Positions 1 to 11,958 of a DNA stretch of 64,000 bases are shown one piece after another. The notes beneath the pieces were generated by a model that had not been told where the DNA came from, searched no databases, and saw only the letters and a list, made by a program, of their open reading frames with translations. Numbering within the stretch: the stretch's first letter is position 1; every line of letters starts with the position of its first letter. The DNA comes from Ophiodon elongatus (taxonomy: Eukaryota > Chordata > Actinopteri > Perciformes > Hexagrammidae), in the NCBI GenBank assembly GCA_016806645.1, contig JACSYO010000928.1, positions 226,501 to 290,500 of the forward strand, given 5' to 3'. A program made the position numbers and the translations under genes.

Positions 1-1085
1 TAACCATGTGTTAGAACAGCCATGTCAATTTTATTTATATAGCCCCCCCAAAAAAAATCACAAATCTGGCTCTAGAGGCTGTACAATCTGTACAGCATAC
101 GACACCCTCTGCTTATTTCAACCCTCACTTCGTATAAGGAAGAACCCCTTTAACAGGGATAAACATGGAAGACATATGAGTAAGAGCAACTGAGGAGGGA
201 TTCTTGTCCCTGGGCAGACAGACTTGCAATAGGTGTTGTGTGTGTGTGTGTGTATAGAATAGAATAGACTAACATAATAAAATGACAATATAGACAGTCC
301 ATATGACAAAAGGTTACATCGGTGAACATACGTGAAATAGCTGGATCCAGGAGGATGTCATGCAGCTCCCAGGTGACAACCTCCTCTCCACCATGTAACC
401 TGGGAAGAGGACATGCTGCACAAACATACAAGAAGAAAAACCTGGAGGGTGGGCACTGGTCCAAACAGGAGCTGTTTGGCCCCCATTCGTCTCCCGCTCT
501 GTGTAATTTGTACAGTATTCCTGTTCTGGGTTCTTCGATGTCTCCGAGATTGCTGGGTGTCAGTTTGATAAAACATAACATATATGCAAGATATAAACAC
601 AAAACTGAAAGGTCTTAAAACTAGATTTTGACACAAGGACCCTTTTCGTGACTAAGCAATAAAGCCGGTCAAGCCACACCGGTGTTTTCACTTATGTGAC
701 ATCATGTAATTAGAAGCATAGCTCCGCCTAACTAAGACCCTTATTACAACAGTTAAATTATACATCAATTATATATATATAATTATTTATTTTTTTAAAA
801 TAAAATTAGCACAAATTAATTCACACACAGTAATCCTTGAGCTTATTTTGGGGCCCTTGAAGTTCTGGTGCCGTGTTGCAGTTGTCCGTTTTTCCTATTT
901 CGCACTTGTTTTTGGCAAACGGTAGACAAGATATAAAAAGTCCATGTTCAGTTGGAGCCAAGCAGAAGAGAGACAGATCTGAGAAATGTTTTGCAGTTTG
1001 AGAGAAATCCATGATACCTGGTTGTGATGCTGGAAAAAGAGGCGCGCTTAAATAAGATGGCACTGAGCTTTAATTCTTCTCCTAG
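1..1085. other. Upstream flank/intron of rdh13, no gene recognised
   Basis: This stretch precedes the first recognisable rdh13 exon. In mammals RDH13 has a short first coding exon for an N-terminal hydrophobic anchor; I searched here for an equivalent (Met-Ser-Arg-Tyr-Leu-Leu type start with a donor) and did not find one, so it lies outside the window or is too divergent. The stretch holds a short (GT)n run at about 236-254 and AT-rich sequence around 760-800. The open frames on both strands have no recognisable domain and look like chance. Confidence 0.5.
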
Positions 1086-4000
1086 GAACCATGTGACTGG
1101 AGGCCGGTGTCCCAGTAAGGCTACCATTAATGGAAAGACTGTGGTTGTAACGGGAGCCAACACAGGCATCGGGAAGGAGACCGCCCGAGAGCTGGCCAAG
1201 AGAGGTGTGGAGAAAATAATTCTGACTCTGATTTGGTGCAAAAAAACAAAACACAACGTATAAAATCTCCAGCCGTTCTTGTGCTCACAATGACACACTC
1301 CTTTGCCCCATTTCGGCATCCTCAGGGGGTCGGATCATTATGGGATGTCGGGACATGGAGAAGTGCGAGGCGGCTGCCAAGGAAATAAGGGGGAACACCC
1401 TGAATCCTCACGTTTACGCGTGTCACCTCGACCTGGCCTCCGTCAAATCCATTCGAGAGTTTGCAGAGAGAATCAAACGAGGTGAGAAAACAAAGCGTGT
1501 CGCTTCTCCGGTTATGTGTTCGGTTATTGAAAAACAAAGCGCACTTGGTAACAGCTCTTCAGTAATGAGTTCATTGTCTTGTAGAGGAGCAGCGGGTGGA
1601 TGTACTCATAAACAATGCTGGAGTCATGAGATGTCCAGCAGGGAAGACTGAAGATGGCTTCGACATGCAGTTTGGAGTTAACCACTTGGGTACTGACTTT
1701 AACTGAACAGAGAGGCAGACGCAGAACAGACGGTGGTGTCTGTTTCTCTAAACTTTCTGTGAGGAAATGTATCTAAAGTATATTTGAATTCTGATAAAGC
1801 CTCAGTCTCTCCATCCCTACCTGACCCTGCCAGCTTCTGTCTTCCTGCAGGCCACTTCTTGTTGACAAATCTTCTGCTGGATAAGTTGAAAGAGTCCGCC
1901 CCCAGCAGAGTGATCAACTTGGCCTCGCTCGCCCACATTGTTGGAAAGATTGACTTTGTGGACTTGAACTGGGAGAAGAAAAAGTTTGATACCAAGCAGG
2001 CGTACTGTCAGAGCAAGCTTGCCAATGTTCTGTTCACCAGAGAGCTCGCCAAACGATTACAAGGCAAGTCTACGGGCCGATGCATATGTGGGCATGTGTG
2101 GGAGGGAGTACGGCCTATGTTCTTGTTTGTAATTGGCCATTGGATATGTATTTTTAAACAATGCTGTGTGTGTGTGTGTGTGTGGAACAGGCACAGGAGT
2201 CACAGTGAATGCTATGCACCCAGGCGTTGTTGCCACGGAGCTCGGGAGGCACACGGGTCTGCACCAATCACAGTTCTCCAGCTCTGTGCTCGGTGAGTAT
2301 CCTGCTTTCTTATTGGATTCTGAATTTAGAGAAATCAATAAATGCTTACCCAAAGCACATGCAACAATTAGCTCTGCTACATGGCATTGGTCTACTCAGT
2401 GACTTTTCTGTTTCCTATCTACTTGGTCTGTATAAATATATAACCTGAACTGACCGCATTTCTGTTCTAAAAAGTTTCCTCTCCACAACATTTGAACTGT
2501 AAAAACATTCATTTCTGCTTTCTGACCATGACATTTGATTGAAGATGATCTTCCTGGTTTTAAGGCAGTGGAGAAAGTATTCAGATTATTTACTACTCCG
2601 TGGAAATACTCCATTAGCCACTATGAAAATGTTACTCAAGTAACATAGGTATTTTTAGCGCAATGTATCAAAAGTAAAAGTACTCAAAACTGCCCACTGT
2701 GACTTGTACTAGTATATATTTTATTTGTAGAGTACTATTAAGGATACACAAGCTATTTATTGACTATTTCGTATGTACTATTGGGTAGTTTTGTCAATGC
2801 ATTGTAATTCATAAGGTCATTATACGTTTTTTGTATTTAAAAACCTTAATGGGATATTTGTATATGTAGCTGTCAAAAAAATTGAGTGAAAGGATAAATT
2901 TGGCCCCTTTTTATTGGGGATGTCCAATCAGTGTTAATGGTCGATGTAGTCGACTGAAGCATTAAATTCCTCGGTGCTGCTATATTAAGCGAGAAAGTTG
3001 AAATCTGTTGTTCTTTCTGCATCCAGCATTTGGCTCGACAGTGACGTAGTTGGATGCAAGAAAGAGCTATTATTTCAGCTCGGATTTCTACACTCTGTCT
3101 CTGGGATATTCAGATGTATTTATACGAGCCAGAGTATACAGCAGAATAAATGCAGCGGGGAGAGGTCGAGGTTATGGCCGTTATGACTACATCTATCATC
3201 AAGACTGATATTCACATAAAAGGTGGCAAATTTTCCCTTTTCCCTTTTTCTCCAACCAGTACACAAGCATGTTACAGCTACAATTCACATTAGACCTTAT
3301 CTAGAAATTGTGAGAAGAGTTCCTGACCATTTTTACGACCATTTCCACGTCACCTTATATTATCTTGAACAGGTAAACCAGCCATTTCAAAGAGACATAC
3401 GTTTGATAAATCACAACTCCCTTTTCATGCATGTGTTTATAAATGAGACCAAATGAGTTACAAGGCTATCTCGTTCTTTTCATTTCGTCTCATCAGTTAA
3501 ATATTATTAGTTTAGGCGGAGTTAACGGGCTCTTGCTTTTTTTCCTCTTTTCATTAAAACAAACAGATTGTAAGTTGGACATTCATATTCGATTCAATGT
3601 TTTAAGTAAGTAGCCTATAAATATCAGAACACTACGAGCATCCAGGCTCCGTCACGTGGCTCTACAGTGTACTGCAGATAGAAATGTAAATCGAAGACGA
3701 TGGAAGAAATTCTGCAAATTTATTTGACGACCCTAATAAAAATCTCCTGCGACACACCTGTAGGTCCAGTTTTTGGGAATGACTGTTCTATCATCAACAA
3801 AAATTATGTTACAGTTCAAATAAAACCTCTGAAATCAAAGTAAACCAGTGTAACCAATGTTGTTGCTGATACACATTCTCTTTACTTTTTCTGGACATGT
3901 TTCTTTTTTTTTTTTTTTTTTTTTAATAGTGCAATGAATTGTTTTTTTAATACATGCACTCAAAGGTAATAAAAATACTCTCCGCGGGAGAACAGTGTTT

Positions 4001-5223
4001 GTTATTGAGATCATTTAAAGAATAATAAAATCCACAGTGCAACACATGAGCAAACATAATCGTTGCACATTCATGTTTGCGCTTCATTTCGTCATATACC
4101 ACGGACGACAACGTCAATCCAGTAAGTTCTGGGATTGTTACTTGACATTGACCAATACATTTTTTTTTTTTTTTTTTGACAAATGTTTTTATTGTCTTTT
4201 CCACAATACACAAACACAAGACAGAACAAGGCACATCAAAAAGTACATATAGGCACTTGGAGATATTTCAAACAGAGATATCAGTGGCATGTTTTGTTGT
4301 TGGGCGTTACTGACTGTTTCTCAGCAGAAACAAAAATAAAAATAACAGTAGAGGGTGACAGATATGTACATGCACAGATAGATACATCTTATACCCCACA
4401 ATTAGAATGCTCCCACATTCCCTAATGTGACCAGTGAGAGAAGAAAGAAAAAAAAGGGGAAGGGAAATAAAACAAAAAGGGGAAACGGTAGACTACCAGG
4501 GTTACAACAGAATCTTTCCCCTCCAGAAACTCCATAAATGAGCCCCAAATCTTTGCAACGGTATTATATTTCCCTTTAACTACATATGCACGTTTCTCTA
4601 GGACAAGGCACTGTAGCAGTTCCTCTATCCAATTCCGTTTGTTCGGCCTGTGAACAGATTTCCAAGCCATTGCAATTTTATGTTTAGCTTCAAGAAGACA
4701 AAATAAGACCATCTTCTTTTTGCTATTGTTAAGTGTACAGTTTGCTGGAAAACACCCCAAAAGACAGAGTTTTGGACATAATGGAAGTTGTTCGTTGATA
4801 CAAATCCAATAAATTTAATAAAGGATAGGATCTGAAAGATAATTAAAACATGGTATTCCTGCTGAGTTTAAACCAGCAAACCTGTGGTCCCCCCCTACAG
4901 GTCCCTTTTTCTCCACGTTGGTAAAGAGCCCAGAGCTGGGAGCCCAGCCCAGCGTCTACCTGGCGGTGTCCGAGGAGATGGAAGGGGTGACGGGAAGGTA
5001 CTATGATGTGATGACAGAGAAGGAACCGGCGCCCCAAGCCCTGGATGAGGAGGCGGCTGGCCGGCTGTGGGAGGTCAGCAGCAGGCTGGTGGGTCTGGAG
5101 GAGAAAGGACAACCGGACGAGTCCAACCCACCAACAGAAGTCCAGAGCGAAGCGGCACAGACTGTCCAAGAGCAGAGACACGGACAGAGCCCAGGACCAG
5201 CTGTCAATGCTGTGGGGCTGTAG
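1086..5223 (+). CDS. rdh13: Retinol dehydrogenase 13 (SDR family), 5'-partial
   Basis: Coding exons: 1086-1204, 1326-1481, 1585-1689, 1851-2063, 2191-2292 and 4901-5223 (TAG). Together they give 338 residues; the short first exon is missing. RDH13 is an NADP-dependent short-chain dehydrogenase that reduces retinaldehyde-type carbonyls and is attached to the inner mitochondrial membrane. Visible SDR motifs are the cofactor loop TGANTGIG, the NNAG motif, a catalytic Ser in INLASLAH, and the YxxxK pair in AYCQSK. CRDMEKCEAAAKEIRG and QFGVNHLGHFLL match remembered mammalian RDH13 nearly word for word, which separates it from RDH11/12/14. The last exon starts GPFFSTLVKSPELGAQPS and ends in a hydrophilic tail somewhat longer than in human. 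The intron after exon 1851-2063 has a GC donor (AAG|GCAAGT); a GT donor two bases later would break the frame. The last intron is 2.6 kb and holds transposon debris. Identification is firm; the start is not in hand. Confidence 0.93.
2165..2184 (+). repeat. (TG)10 microsatellite at rdh13 3' splice site
   Basis: Ten TG units are followed directly by GAACAG and the exon start at 2191. The repeat stands in place of the polypyrimidine tract of the intron with the GC donor. Confidence 0.9.
2555..2760. mobile_element. Dispersed teleost repeat (non-autonomous element)
   Basis: The stretch contains GGCAGTGGAGAAAGTATTCAG, then 'aaaatgttactcaagtaa', then 'gtatcaaaagtaaaagtact'. This arrangement of AAGTA/AAGTACTC words is typical of a high-copy repeat that I recognise from many percomorph genomes. 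It lies in the last intron of rdh13. The boundaries are approximate and I cannot assign a family name without a repeat library. Confidence 0.55.
2761..4158. other. rdh13 last intron, AT-rich, no gene seen
   Basis: AT-rich intronic sequence with a long T run at about 3903-3924. Short open frames on both strands have no recognisable motif. Around 2920-2960 the words 'ggggatgtccaatcag' and 'agtcgactgaag' recall hAT-type transposon relics, but I could not define ends. Confidence 0.4.
4160..4835 (-). mobile_element. 5'-truncated L1-like LINE (3' end of ORF2)
   Basis: On the minus strand, 4760-4490 reads CTLNNSKKKMVLFCLLEAKH then AMAWKSVHRPNKRNWIEELL. This matches the usual C-terminal arrangement of L1 ORF2 (small polar residues, an alpha-helix with KHKIA/W, then W-x-x-x-x-x-x-x-x-x-EK). 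Further minus-strand similarity (DPILY, then WICINEQLPLCPKLCLLGCF, with a stop between) extends to about 4830. The run of T at 4161-4178 is the poly(A) tail of the minus-strand insertion. The reading frame carries a stop and the 5' part is missing, so this is a dead 3' fragment. It ends about 65 bases before the last rdh13 exon. Confidence 0.7.
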
Positions 5224-5348
5224 CCCGGCTGTGGCCCCTAGCCCGGCTGTGGCCCCGGGGCCGGCAGGAGATAATGGACCTTTATTGCTTGAGCTGTGTC
5301 TGGCTCATGAAACAATTAACTGTCTGAGTCAATTAGTCTGGTTGTCTG

Positions 5349-5354
5349 AATAAA
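5349..5354 (+). terminator. rdh13: Poly(A) signal of rdh13
   Basis: AATAAA 126 bases after the rdh13 stop codon, followed by a T-rich and GT-containing stretch. This implies a short 3' UTR of about 150 bases. Confidence 0.7.
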
Positions 5355-5374
5355 GACAGTCTTTTGGACATGCC

Positions 5375-7360
5375 TTGATGTTCCTGCATCAGGATATTTT
5401 CTTGAAAACAACAAACTAGCACCCTTTGACAAAAGACTCTTTTTTTTTTTTTTAAAAGCGAGACTATATTTCATTTTAAAGAAAAAAAGATAACACTTGT
5501 TTCCTAACAAATGACGACACACTCTTACTCACTTCGAACCACTCGGGGGTTTTGCTGCTCCAGCCTCACTTGGTCTGGTATGAACAGCAGCTTATGGTGG
5601 CCAGTGTTAGCGAACGTTTGCAATCTTTTAATAGATATTGGTGCTTAACTACGGAAACGTATTAGTGCAGATGTAGCCTCACAGAGTCAGTTTGTTTGTT
5701 CTGTTAACTTTATGACTCTTTTCTACTTGTGCTACTGTTCAACAAGGTTTTAATATTTACCAGTAAATAAGTTACTTCATCTTACTTTAAGTTATTTTTA
5801 ATAATTCAAACACATTGGAAAAATGGTATAAACAGTGCTGCAAAAAGAAATAAACAAGTTTAATAAAATCTTAAGTAAAGAGGTAAAAATGAAACACCAA
5901 AGTATGTTTTACATTTCTTACTACCTTGTCATTTGCAAGTGTCTTCATCATATAAGTGTTTATTGTAAACAAAAGGGGCTTGGAGAAAAATACTGGAAGG
6001 AGGATGACACAAAATCTCCCTCCCCCATAAAACACGACTATTTGAGCTTTTTAAAATCTGTAACTCAAAATCTTACGAGTTATTTTTATGCCTTCTGGAA
6101 CATTTCACAGACAGTATTTAACATACTTTATCTACACGGACACCAGGAAAATGAGTGAATCAAGTTTTAGTAATTTGAACCATAAATGTTTTTTTAATAG
6201 ATATTATTTTCTATTATATGTTATATATTATTTACAGAGAGAGGCATTCTCGTGCATGTTTACTGTAGGTACATATTGAAAGTACTGCTAATGGTTTTAT
6301 CAGTGGATTCAAGCAGAAAAGACAAATGGCGCCATCTGGCTGTTGGCATCAAATTACAGACTGAAGTCTTACATTTTTTATATTTTTCGTACAGATCATG
6401 TGTACATAACTGCTGACCATTTATCCCGATTCGTTTCAAGTTTGTGAATGTTTTTCTTGATCTTGGAAGCCTTTGATTTAGTTTATTTAAACTTGGTAAG
6501 AAAGTCAGTTTGGAAATCCATCATAGAAACATTATCTGCTTAAAAACAAAATCTGACTTCTATTAATGTTGCATGGTAATTCAGTCCTGCAAATCAGTCA
6601 GGATGCACAACTACCTTGCATACTATATTATACCATATTAATAGAAGTTAATATCAAGAAGACAGACAAACACATCCAAAACATGAGGGTATGCTTTGAA
6701 AAAGGTGAGCACACTGGAAGGTCATTTGAGGTAAATCCACCCTGTTAGAACCTTCTGTGGTGTAAAAAGCTTTAGCATCCAATATCATCTATTCTAATGT
6801 TCTGCTTTTGCTGTTTACTCCTGCCTCTTGAAAAACAAATCAAGTTACTAAAGCACTCATCTTGCAATTCTGATACTCTCAGACCTTTCAGTGTAAAAAC
6901 AAATATCCATCCCCACAGTATTTGAGGGATCCATTGCACCGGGCTTTTTCCAACAGTAAATCCCCAAGTACAGATCAATAAGGGCCACTCTCAGACTAAT
7001 GCACACTGATCAGCATCAGCCCTGAAACTGTAAACCAGGAATCGTTTATTCCAGTGTTGGTTTACCAGTGGAGTCCCTCGCTGGTGCCATCCTAGAGGAT
7101 GCTGTTATTGTAGATGAGCAACAGAATCACAGGGTTCTCATTTGCTCTCCAGACTGCCAAAGACCTTACAGCCCCTGGAGCAAGATGCTGCTGATATAGT
7201 TTCTCTTTCTGGCATGAATCTAATCAATCCTGACCTCTAAAGTCCAGTGCTCACAGTAGTTTCTGTCTTTTTTTTTAAAACCCCGATTCATGCATATACG
7301 TCCTGTAATAACATATTATCTGTGAAATAAACCAGAATAAGTTATGTTTGTAAGATAGTT
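5375..7360. other. Intergenic rdh13-decr2, no gene seen
   Basis: AT-rich spacer. It contains T/A homopolymers near 5440-5455 and 7268-7277. Open frames at 5835-6158 and others are AT-driven and show no domain. I see no RNA gene or recognisable mobile element. Confidence 0.5.
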
Positions 7361-7665
7361 GTGCTCTTGAACGCACCTCGACCGGACTTCATTGCCCACA
7401 ATGCATCGCTAAAGGATGGCGAAAAAGTTAGCGTCCAAAGTACAACTAACGTTAGTTCCTACTGTAAACACACCAGAAACGGGCGAGGCGTTAATGTAAG
7501 GTGGCTTGTCCAAGTCAGCGAGGTGCTTCGTGTGGAAGTGGTGTTTCACCTCCGAGGAGCTGGACGGTACTTCTGTCAGCGGACACAACTAGCTTGTTTT
7601 TCTCAGAAGGTACCGTGACCGTAGTTAGCTATCGTTGAACTTCACCGCGCGAGCCCGAGGGTTAA
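7360..7665 (+). promoter_or_regulatory. decr2: Probable decr2 promoter / first exon region
   Basis: A locally CG-rich block stands out from the AT-rich flanks, with several CpGs (acgcacctcgaccgg, gaaacgggcgaggcg, accgcgcgagcccgag). It carries a ZNF143-type site at 7395-7409 and AACGTTAG/TTAGCTA words at about 7447-7460 and 7624-7634. The decr2 ATG at 7914 is directly preceded by a good 3' splice site (TTTATCAG|C at 7912), so a non-coding first exon in this block is likely. The exact start of transcription cannot be read from the sequence. Confidence 0.5.
7395..7409 (+). promoter_or_regulatory. Putative ZNF143/THAP11 (SBS) site
   Basis: CCCACAATGCATCGC fits the known SBS consensus core CCCRNMATSCMYYRC at every position. 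ZNF143 sites usually lie within a few hundred bases of the start of housekeeping genes, which suits this position upstream of decr2. This is a motif match only. Confidence 0.55.
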
Positions 7666-7913
7666 AGTATGTTGGCACACAGCTGTACAAAGTGGTAGAC
7701 TTACTCAGTGGATGTTAACGGGCACGTTAATGTGCACGCGCATGCTTCAAATTAAAAGACTGACAAACCCCGACGACATTCATTAGCTTTACCAAACTGC
7801 TGCAGAGGACCATTGTATCGTGAGGTGTTCCTGTTACTTTGTGTCATTGACTGCATTGTGAATACGGTGATGCCACTTTGATTGCTTCTAATTAACATGC
7901 ATTATTTATCAGC

Positions 7914-10900
7914 ATGGCAGAGCCACAGAGGAAAGGAGAGCTGCTGCCCCAAGACGTTGGCACGGATGACTGCCTGACTTCATACACACACATCTACAGT
8001 CCAGACTTACTGAAGTACGTAAGGAAACCCGCTTTTAAATGTAGCTCCCATAGCCTGGTGTGGTTTCAGAGGGAGTGAAATAAACTTGCTACTGTGATAA
8101 CCAAAGTGACCTTTTGAGGGTTTGCACTTTATTTTTCAGAGATCAGGTTGCTTTTATTACAGGCGGTGGCTCTGGCATTGGACTCAGGATAGCTGAAATC
8201 TTCATGAGGTGAGAGGATTGTTTCTCCATCACATGCCCACCACATCTTGCAGTAATATCATACTATATATTTAGTCACATTTAACTCCTCACACTCACAG
8301 ACATTATTGCTGCATGTATAGTATGGAGAATATAGGCATGTAGAATCAATGCGCTGTCACCACTATGTCATTACTATTCCTCTAAAACAGACAAATGTGT
8401 GAGCGAGATAGTATGTAGGTGTACTTTAAACCTTCTGCTTTTGTTATCTCATAGTCAGACTTCCATCATTTTGCTCGTGTACACAGTTTAAATAGTTCAA
8501 TAATTGACTCATGTGGCAGAAATGGATGATCTTTTTATCAAAATCAGCGACACACATTGTTATTGCATCTCTCTAGTTAGCCAACAGTCAGATTAACCCC
8601 AAGAGGAAGCCACTGCTTGTGTGTGTGTGTGTGTGTGTGTGTGTTCGTGTGTGTGTGTGTGTGTGTGGGATCTTATCACATTTTTGACCTTGCATTCACT
8701 GTCTCCTGTCCTCTTCCCTCTATCCTACTGGTTTTGCCATAAATTACTCCATCTGTCTCCATCTCAGCCTTATTTATGAATGTATTACGTATTCATGCTC
8801 TAATCAACATAACACTGTGGCTCAGTGGTAGAGCAGGGGTCGTCCTTCAATCAGAAGATCGGACGGTTCGATCCCCCGCTCCGCTAGTCCATGACAGTGT
8901 GTCCTTGGGCAAAACACTTATCTCCAAAATTGGTCCCGCAAGCGGTGCCTACGGCGTATAAATGGGTATGAATGATTAGTCTTGATGGCAGGCCGCACCT
9001 CGCATGGTGGCCTCTGCCATCAGTGTATGAATGTGTGTGAACGGGTGAACGATGATGTGTAGTGTTAAAGCCCTCTGAGTGGTCAGAAGTCCATTTACCA
9101 TTACCATTTGTTATATTTCTTTCAGGCATGGCTGCGACACAGTGATTGCAAGCAGGAACTTGGACAAGCTCAAGGAGGTGATTCATCTTCCAGAATTCCC
9201 ACAATCCTAGATTATATACCGTCCACCGTAAATAGATGTTAATGTATTGGCCTTAATGCAAAATGGTTGTGTGTCTGCCTAGGCAGCTAAAAAGCTGTCT
9301 GCAGCGTCAGGACGCCGCTGCCTCTCTTTGTGTCTCGATGTGAGGCGGCCAGAGAGCATCGCAGCTGCTGTGGACGAGACGCTGAAAGAGTTGGGACGCA
9401 TAGACATCCTCGTTAACAGTATGTGACCTCTTAGTAACGAGCCTACAAATATGTTTTTTAGGCTCCTGCACACAGACGCTCACCCTCACATCCTGCCAAC
9501 ATAGGTGCAAATACATCTTCAAGTGTCTGTATGGTGAATATGCGCAAGTGTACTTTGAACACAAGGTGTTCAAAGCACAAGTGTGGAAGATTTTAGTTTA
9601 ATTATCAACTTCCCTGATGCTGTATCTGTCTTTTATCTTCTATCTTTGCACCCTAGTCCCATCTACAAACTGTTATGTCACTATAAAGCATGTTCTGAAC
9701 ACGTACAGCGTCATTAATGCATTGATAGCTTTAATGGCTTTGGTTAAAGTCACCGTGGCTGTTGTTAACAGATGCTGCTGGGAATTTCCTCTGCCCGGCT
9801 ACCTCGCTCTCCTTCAATGCCTTCAAGACCGTAATGGAGATCGACACTATGGGCACATTCAACACCAGCAAGGTGGTTTATGAGAAGTGGTTCCAGGTAC
9901 AGTACACTTCCTGTCTGCGTCACGCAATATGTCTCAGTTCCATGTGAGGGAGCTAAACGTTTCTTTATTACCTCATTGCGCTGAAATGATGATAATACTG
10001 TATCTTACGGGACACTACTAGGCTATATCGATCAATCATTGTCAATAATATTCACTCTGCAATTCTCTCTGGTCACCATAAGAGGTCAGTAGAGATCAGG
10101 GATTACTGAATACCTTGTCTCTACATGGGATTTTAAACTGCTGCCTCTGCACTCTGAAGCAGATTTGATGATGTCCCCATTGCATTAATTTTGAATTTTT
10201 CATAATTTTTGCATGCAGGCTCATGGTGGCAACATAGTAAACATCTCTGCAACACTTGGATACAGGGGACAGGGCCTCCAGGTGCATGCTGGCTCTGCTA
10301 AGGCTGCAAATGGTAAGAGCTTTCTTACTGTTGTTACAATTGCATCGAAATTCGAATTGGTGACTCAGTGTTGCCTCTGCTGTCTCTAGATGCCATGACC
10401 AAGCACCTGGCTGTGGAGTGGGGGCCCAGTGGGGTGAGAGTCAATACTGTGGCTCCAGGTCCTGTCTCTGGCACGGAGGGCTTCCGCAGACTGGGTAAAG
10501 ATTCAACAAAAATATTGACAAAGTGGCTAATTTATAGATTATACACGTAACAAGCGGCCTTTTATTATAAACAACGTTTTGATCTCTTTACAGTGAGAAA
10601 CAATCAAACACACAACCCTCAGAAACAGATGGGAGGTTGTCCAGAAACTTACCTTTTTGGGCTTTTGTTATCGGCTGATAATACCAAAGTCACAAAGTTG
10701 TTACTTGGCTTTTGTAATAATATTATATCATTATGTATACTCTTCTTTACTCTAAACTCAAATATTTCCTCGAAAAATAGCAATTAACAAACGAGCGAAG
10801 AAAAGGCAAAGAAATCTAATGAATAAAAGTAAAAATTGTTAGCTAATAGTAATTGGTAATCAGTTTAAATGTTAATAAAAAGTCATCAGTAAATGGTAAC

Positions 10901-11409
10901 TTGAGACACCCAGTTACCTCTAAAAGTGGTAGTTGTACGAATGCAAACATGCAAACATGATGACATGAGAGTTGAAATGTATGAAAAAAAAGTAAGAATA
11001 ACCACTTTTCTATAATTAATAGTGTTAAATAACATATGGTTATGGTCCATCCATAAGGACATGTTTGGAACATGGCGGGTGGAGCTGATGAAACCTGTGT
11101 TCCGTGCTGTTATTTGACAGCCCTGTAGGGGTCCGCCAAAAAAAACCGTCTAACCGCGTGGCTTTTCTTTTTCCTTGTGATGCCTCAGGTGGCCCCACTG
11201 GGGAGGCTTCCGGTGTGTTCCAGTCCATTCCTTTGCAGCGAGCCGGCAACAAGACAGAGATGGCCCACTGCACTCTCTTCTTGGCCAGCCGGGCCTCCTC
11301 CTATGTGACTGGAGCCATCCTGGTGGCGGACGGCGGATCGTGGCTGACCTCGGCCAACGACGTCTCCATGCTGTTGGGTATAGCCTCCTCTAAATCTGCT
11401 AAACTCTGA
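7914..11409 (+). CDS. decr2: Peroxisomal 2,4-dienoyl-CoA reductase
   Basis: Coding exons: 7914-8014, 8140-8208, 9126-9177, 9283-9418, 9772-9896, 10219-10312, 10390-10494 and 11189-11409 (TGA). They join in frame to 300 aa (human 292). The enzyme uses NADPH to reduce 2,4-dienoyl-CoA intermediates when polyunsaturated and very-long-chain acyl-CoAs are degraded in peroxisomes. The sequence shows SDR cofactor loop TGGGSGIG near residue 40, NNAAGNFLCP near 120, and VHAGSAKAA near 183-191. As in the family, the usual Tyr of YxxxK is absent while the Lys of GSAK (about 189) is kept. VEWGPSGVRVNTVAPGPVSG and AILVADGG follow. The protein ends SAKL, so AKL is a type 1 peroxisomal targeting signal. All splice sites are GT-AG. 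Intron 2 holds a SINE. It is co-directional with rdh13 and rab11fip3. Confidence 0.97.
8619..8668 (+). repeat. (GT)n microsatellite in decr2 intron 2
   Basis: An interrupted GT dinucleotide run, broken by a single TTC near 8644. Confidence 0.9.
8814..9112 (+). mobile_element. tRNA-derived SINE in decr2 intron 2
   Basis: The 5' part has both RNA polymerase III internal promoter boxes: A box TGGCTCAGTGG at 8818-8828 and B box GGTTCGATCCC at 8865-8875. A body follows with 'tgtccttgggcaaaacac', 'gtatgaatg' and 'gtgtgaacgggtgaa' words typical of fish SINEs, and a tail of CATTTAC/CATTACC repeats. It ends 14 bases before exon 3. It is a retroposed element, not a working tRNA gene: the acceptor stem does not close and the body runs on. 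Confidence 0.85.
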
Positions 11410-11952
11410 ACAGGGGCTCTTTTGTCCTCCTCCTGACCCAGGTGTGTAGGAGGAGGTGCAGCTCGAGGTGCATGTCGAGAGACAGTGTGACTGAGAATGT
11501 GTTTGTGCGCTGCATCGTGTTGTTTCTGATTTTAGAGAGTTGATGTCAAAGAGATTGTATAAATGACAGGAAAACAGTATAACCCATATTAATTCACTTG
11601 TCTCTCTTATTTTCTTTCAGGTTATTGGTCATCTGAAAAGAAAATAGACAAGTAAATGCTGAAAACAAACGAGTAATCTCGGCCATGTGTAGAACTGACT
11701 AAGCTACATGTTTGTGTTTTGTCTCACTGACTGTTGCTTCCAGAGTGTTTTGCGAAGTGGCAGGAGGAGTTGAACACTAACGTACTGTATACTTACTGTA
11801 TTATGTGTTTACAATCTTAGTAATGCATCAATTTCTATAACAATTTAGGGATTTTTCACCCATTACACTGCTGTGTATTGTCATCATGCATTTCATGTAT
11901 AATGATGTTAATAACATACCATTTAATGTGATTTTTCAGTACCTCATTTATT

Positions 11953-11958
11953 AATAAA
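11953..11958 (+). terminator. decr2: Poly(A) signal of decr2
   Basis: AATAAA 544 bases after the decr2 stop, followed by T/GT-rich sequence (acgatgactgttttag). This implies a 3' UTR of about 0.57 kb. Confidence 0.65.

Noticed and set aside
8814..8890. tRNA gene candidate with A and B boxes
   Set aside because: The sequence continues into a SINE body and CATTTAC-type tail, and the ends do not form a closed acceptor stem, so it is a tRNA-derived retroposon.
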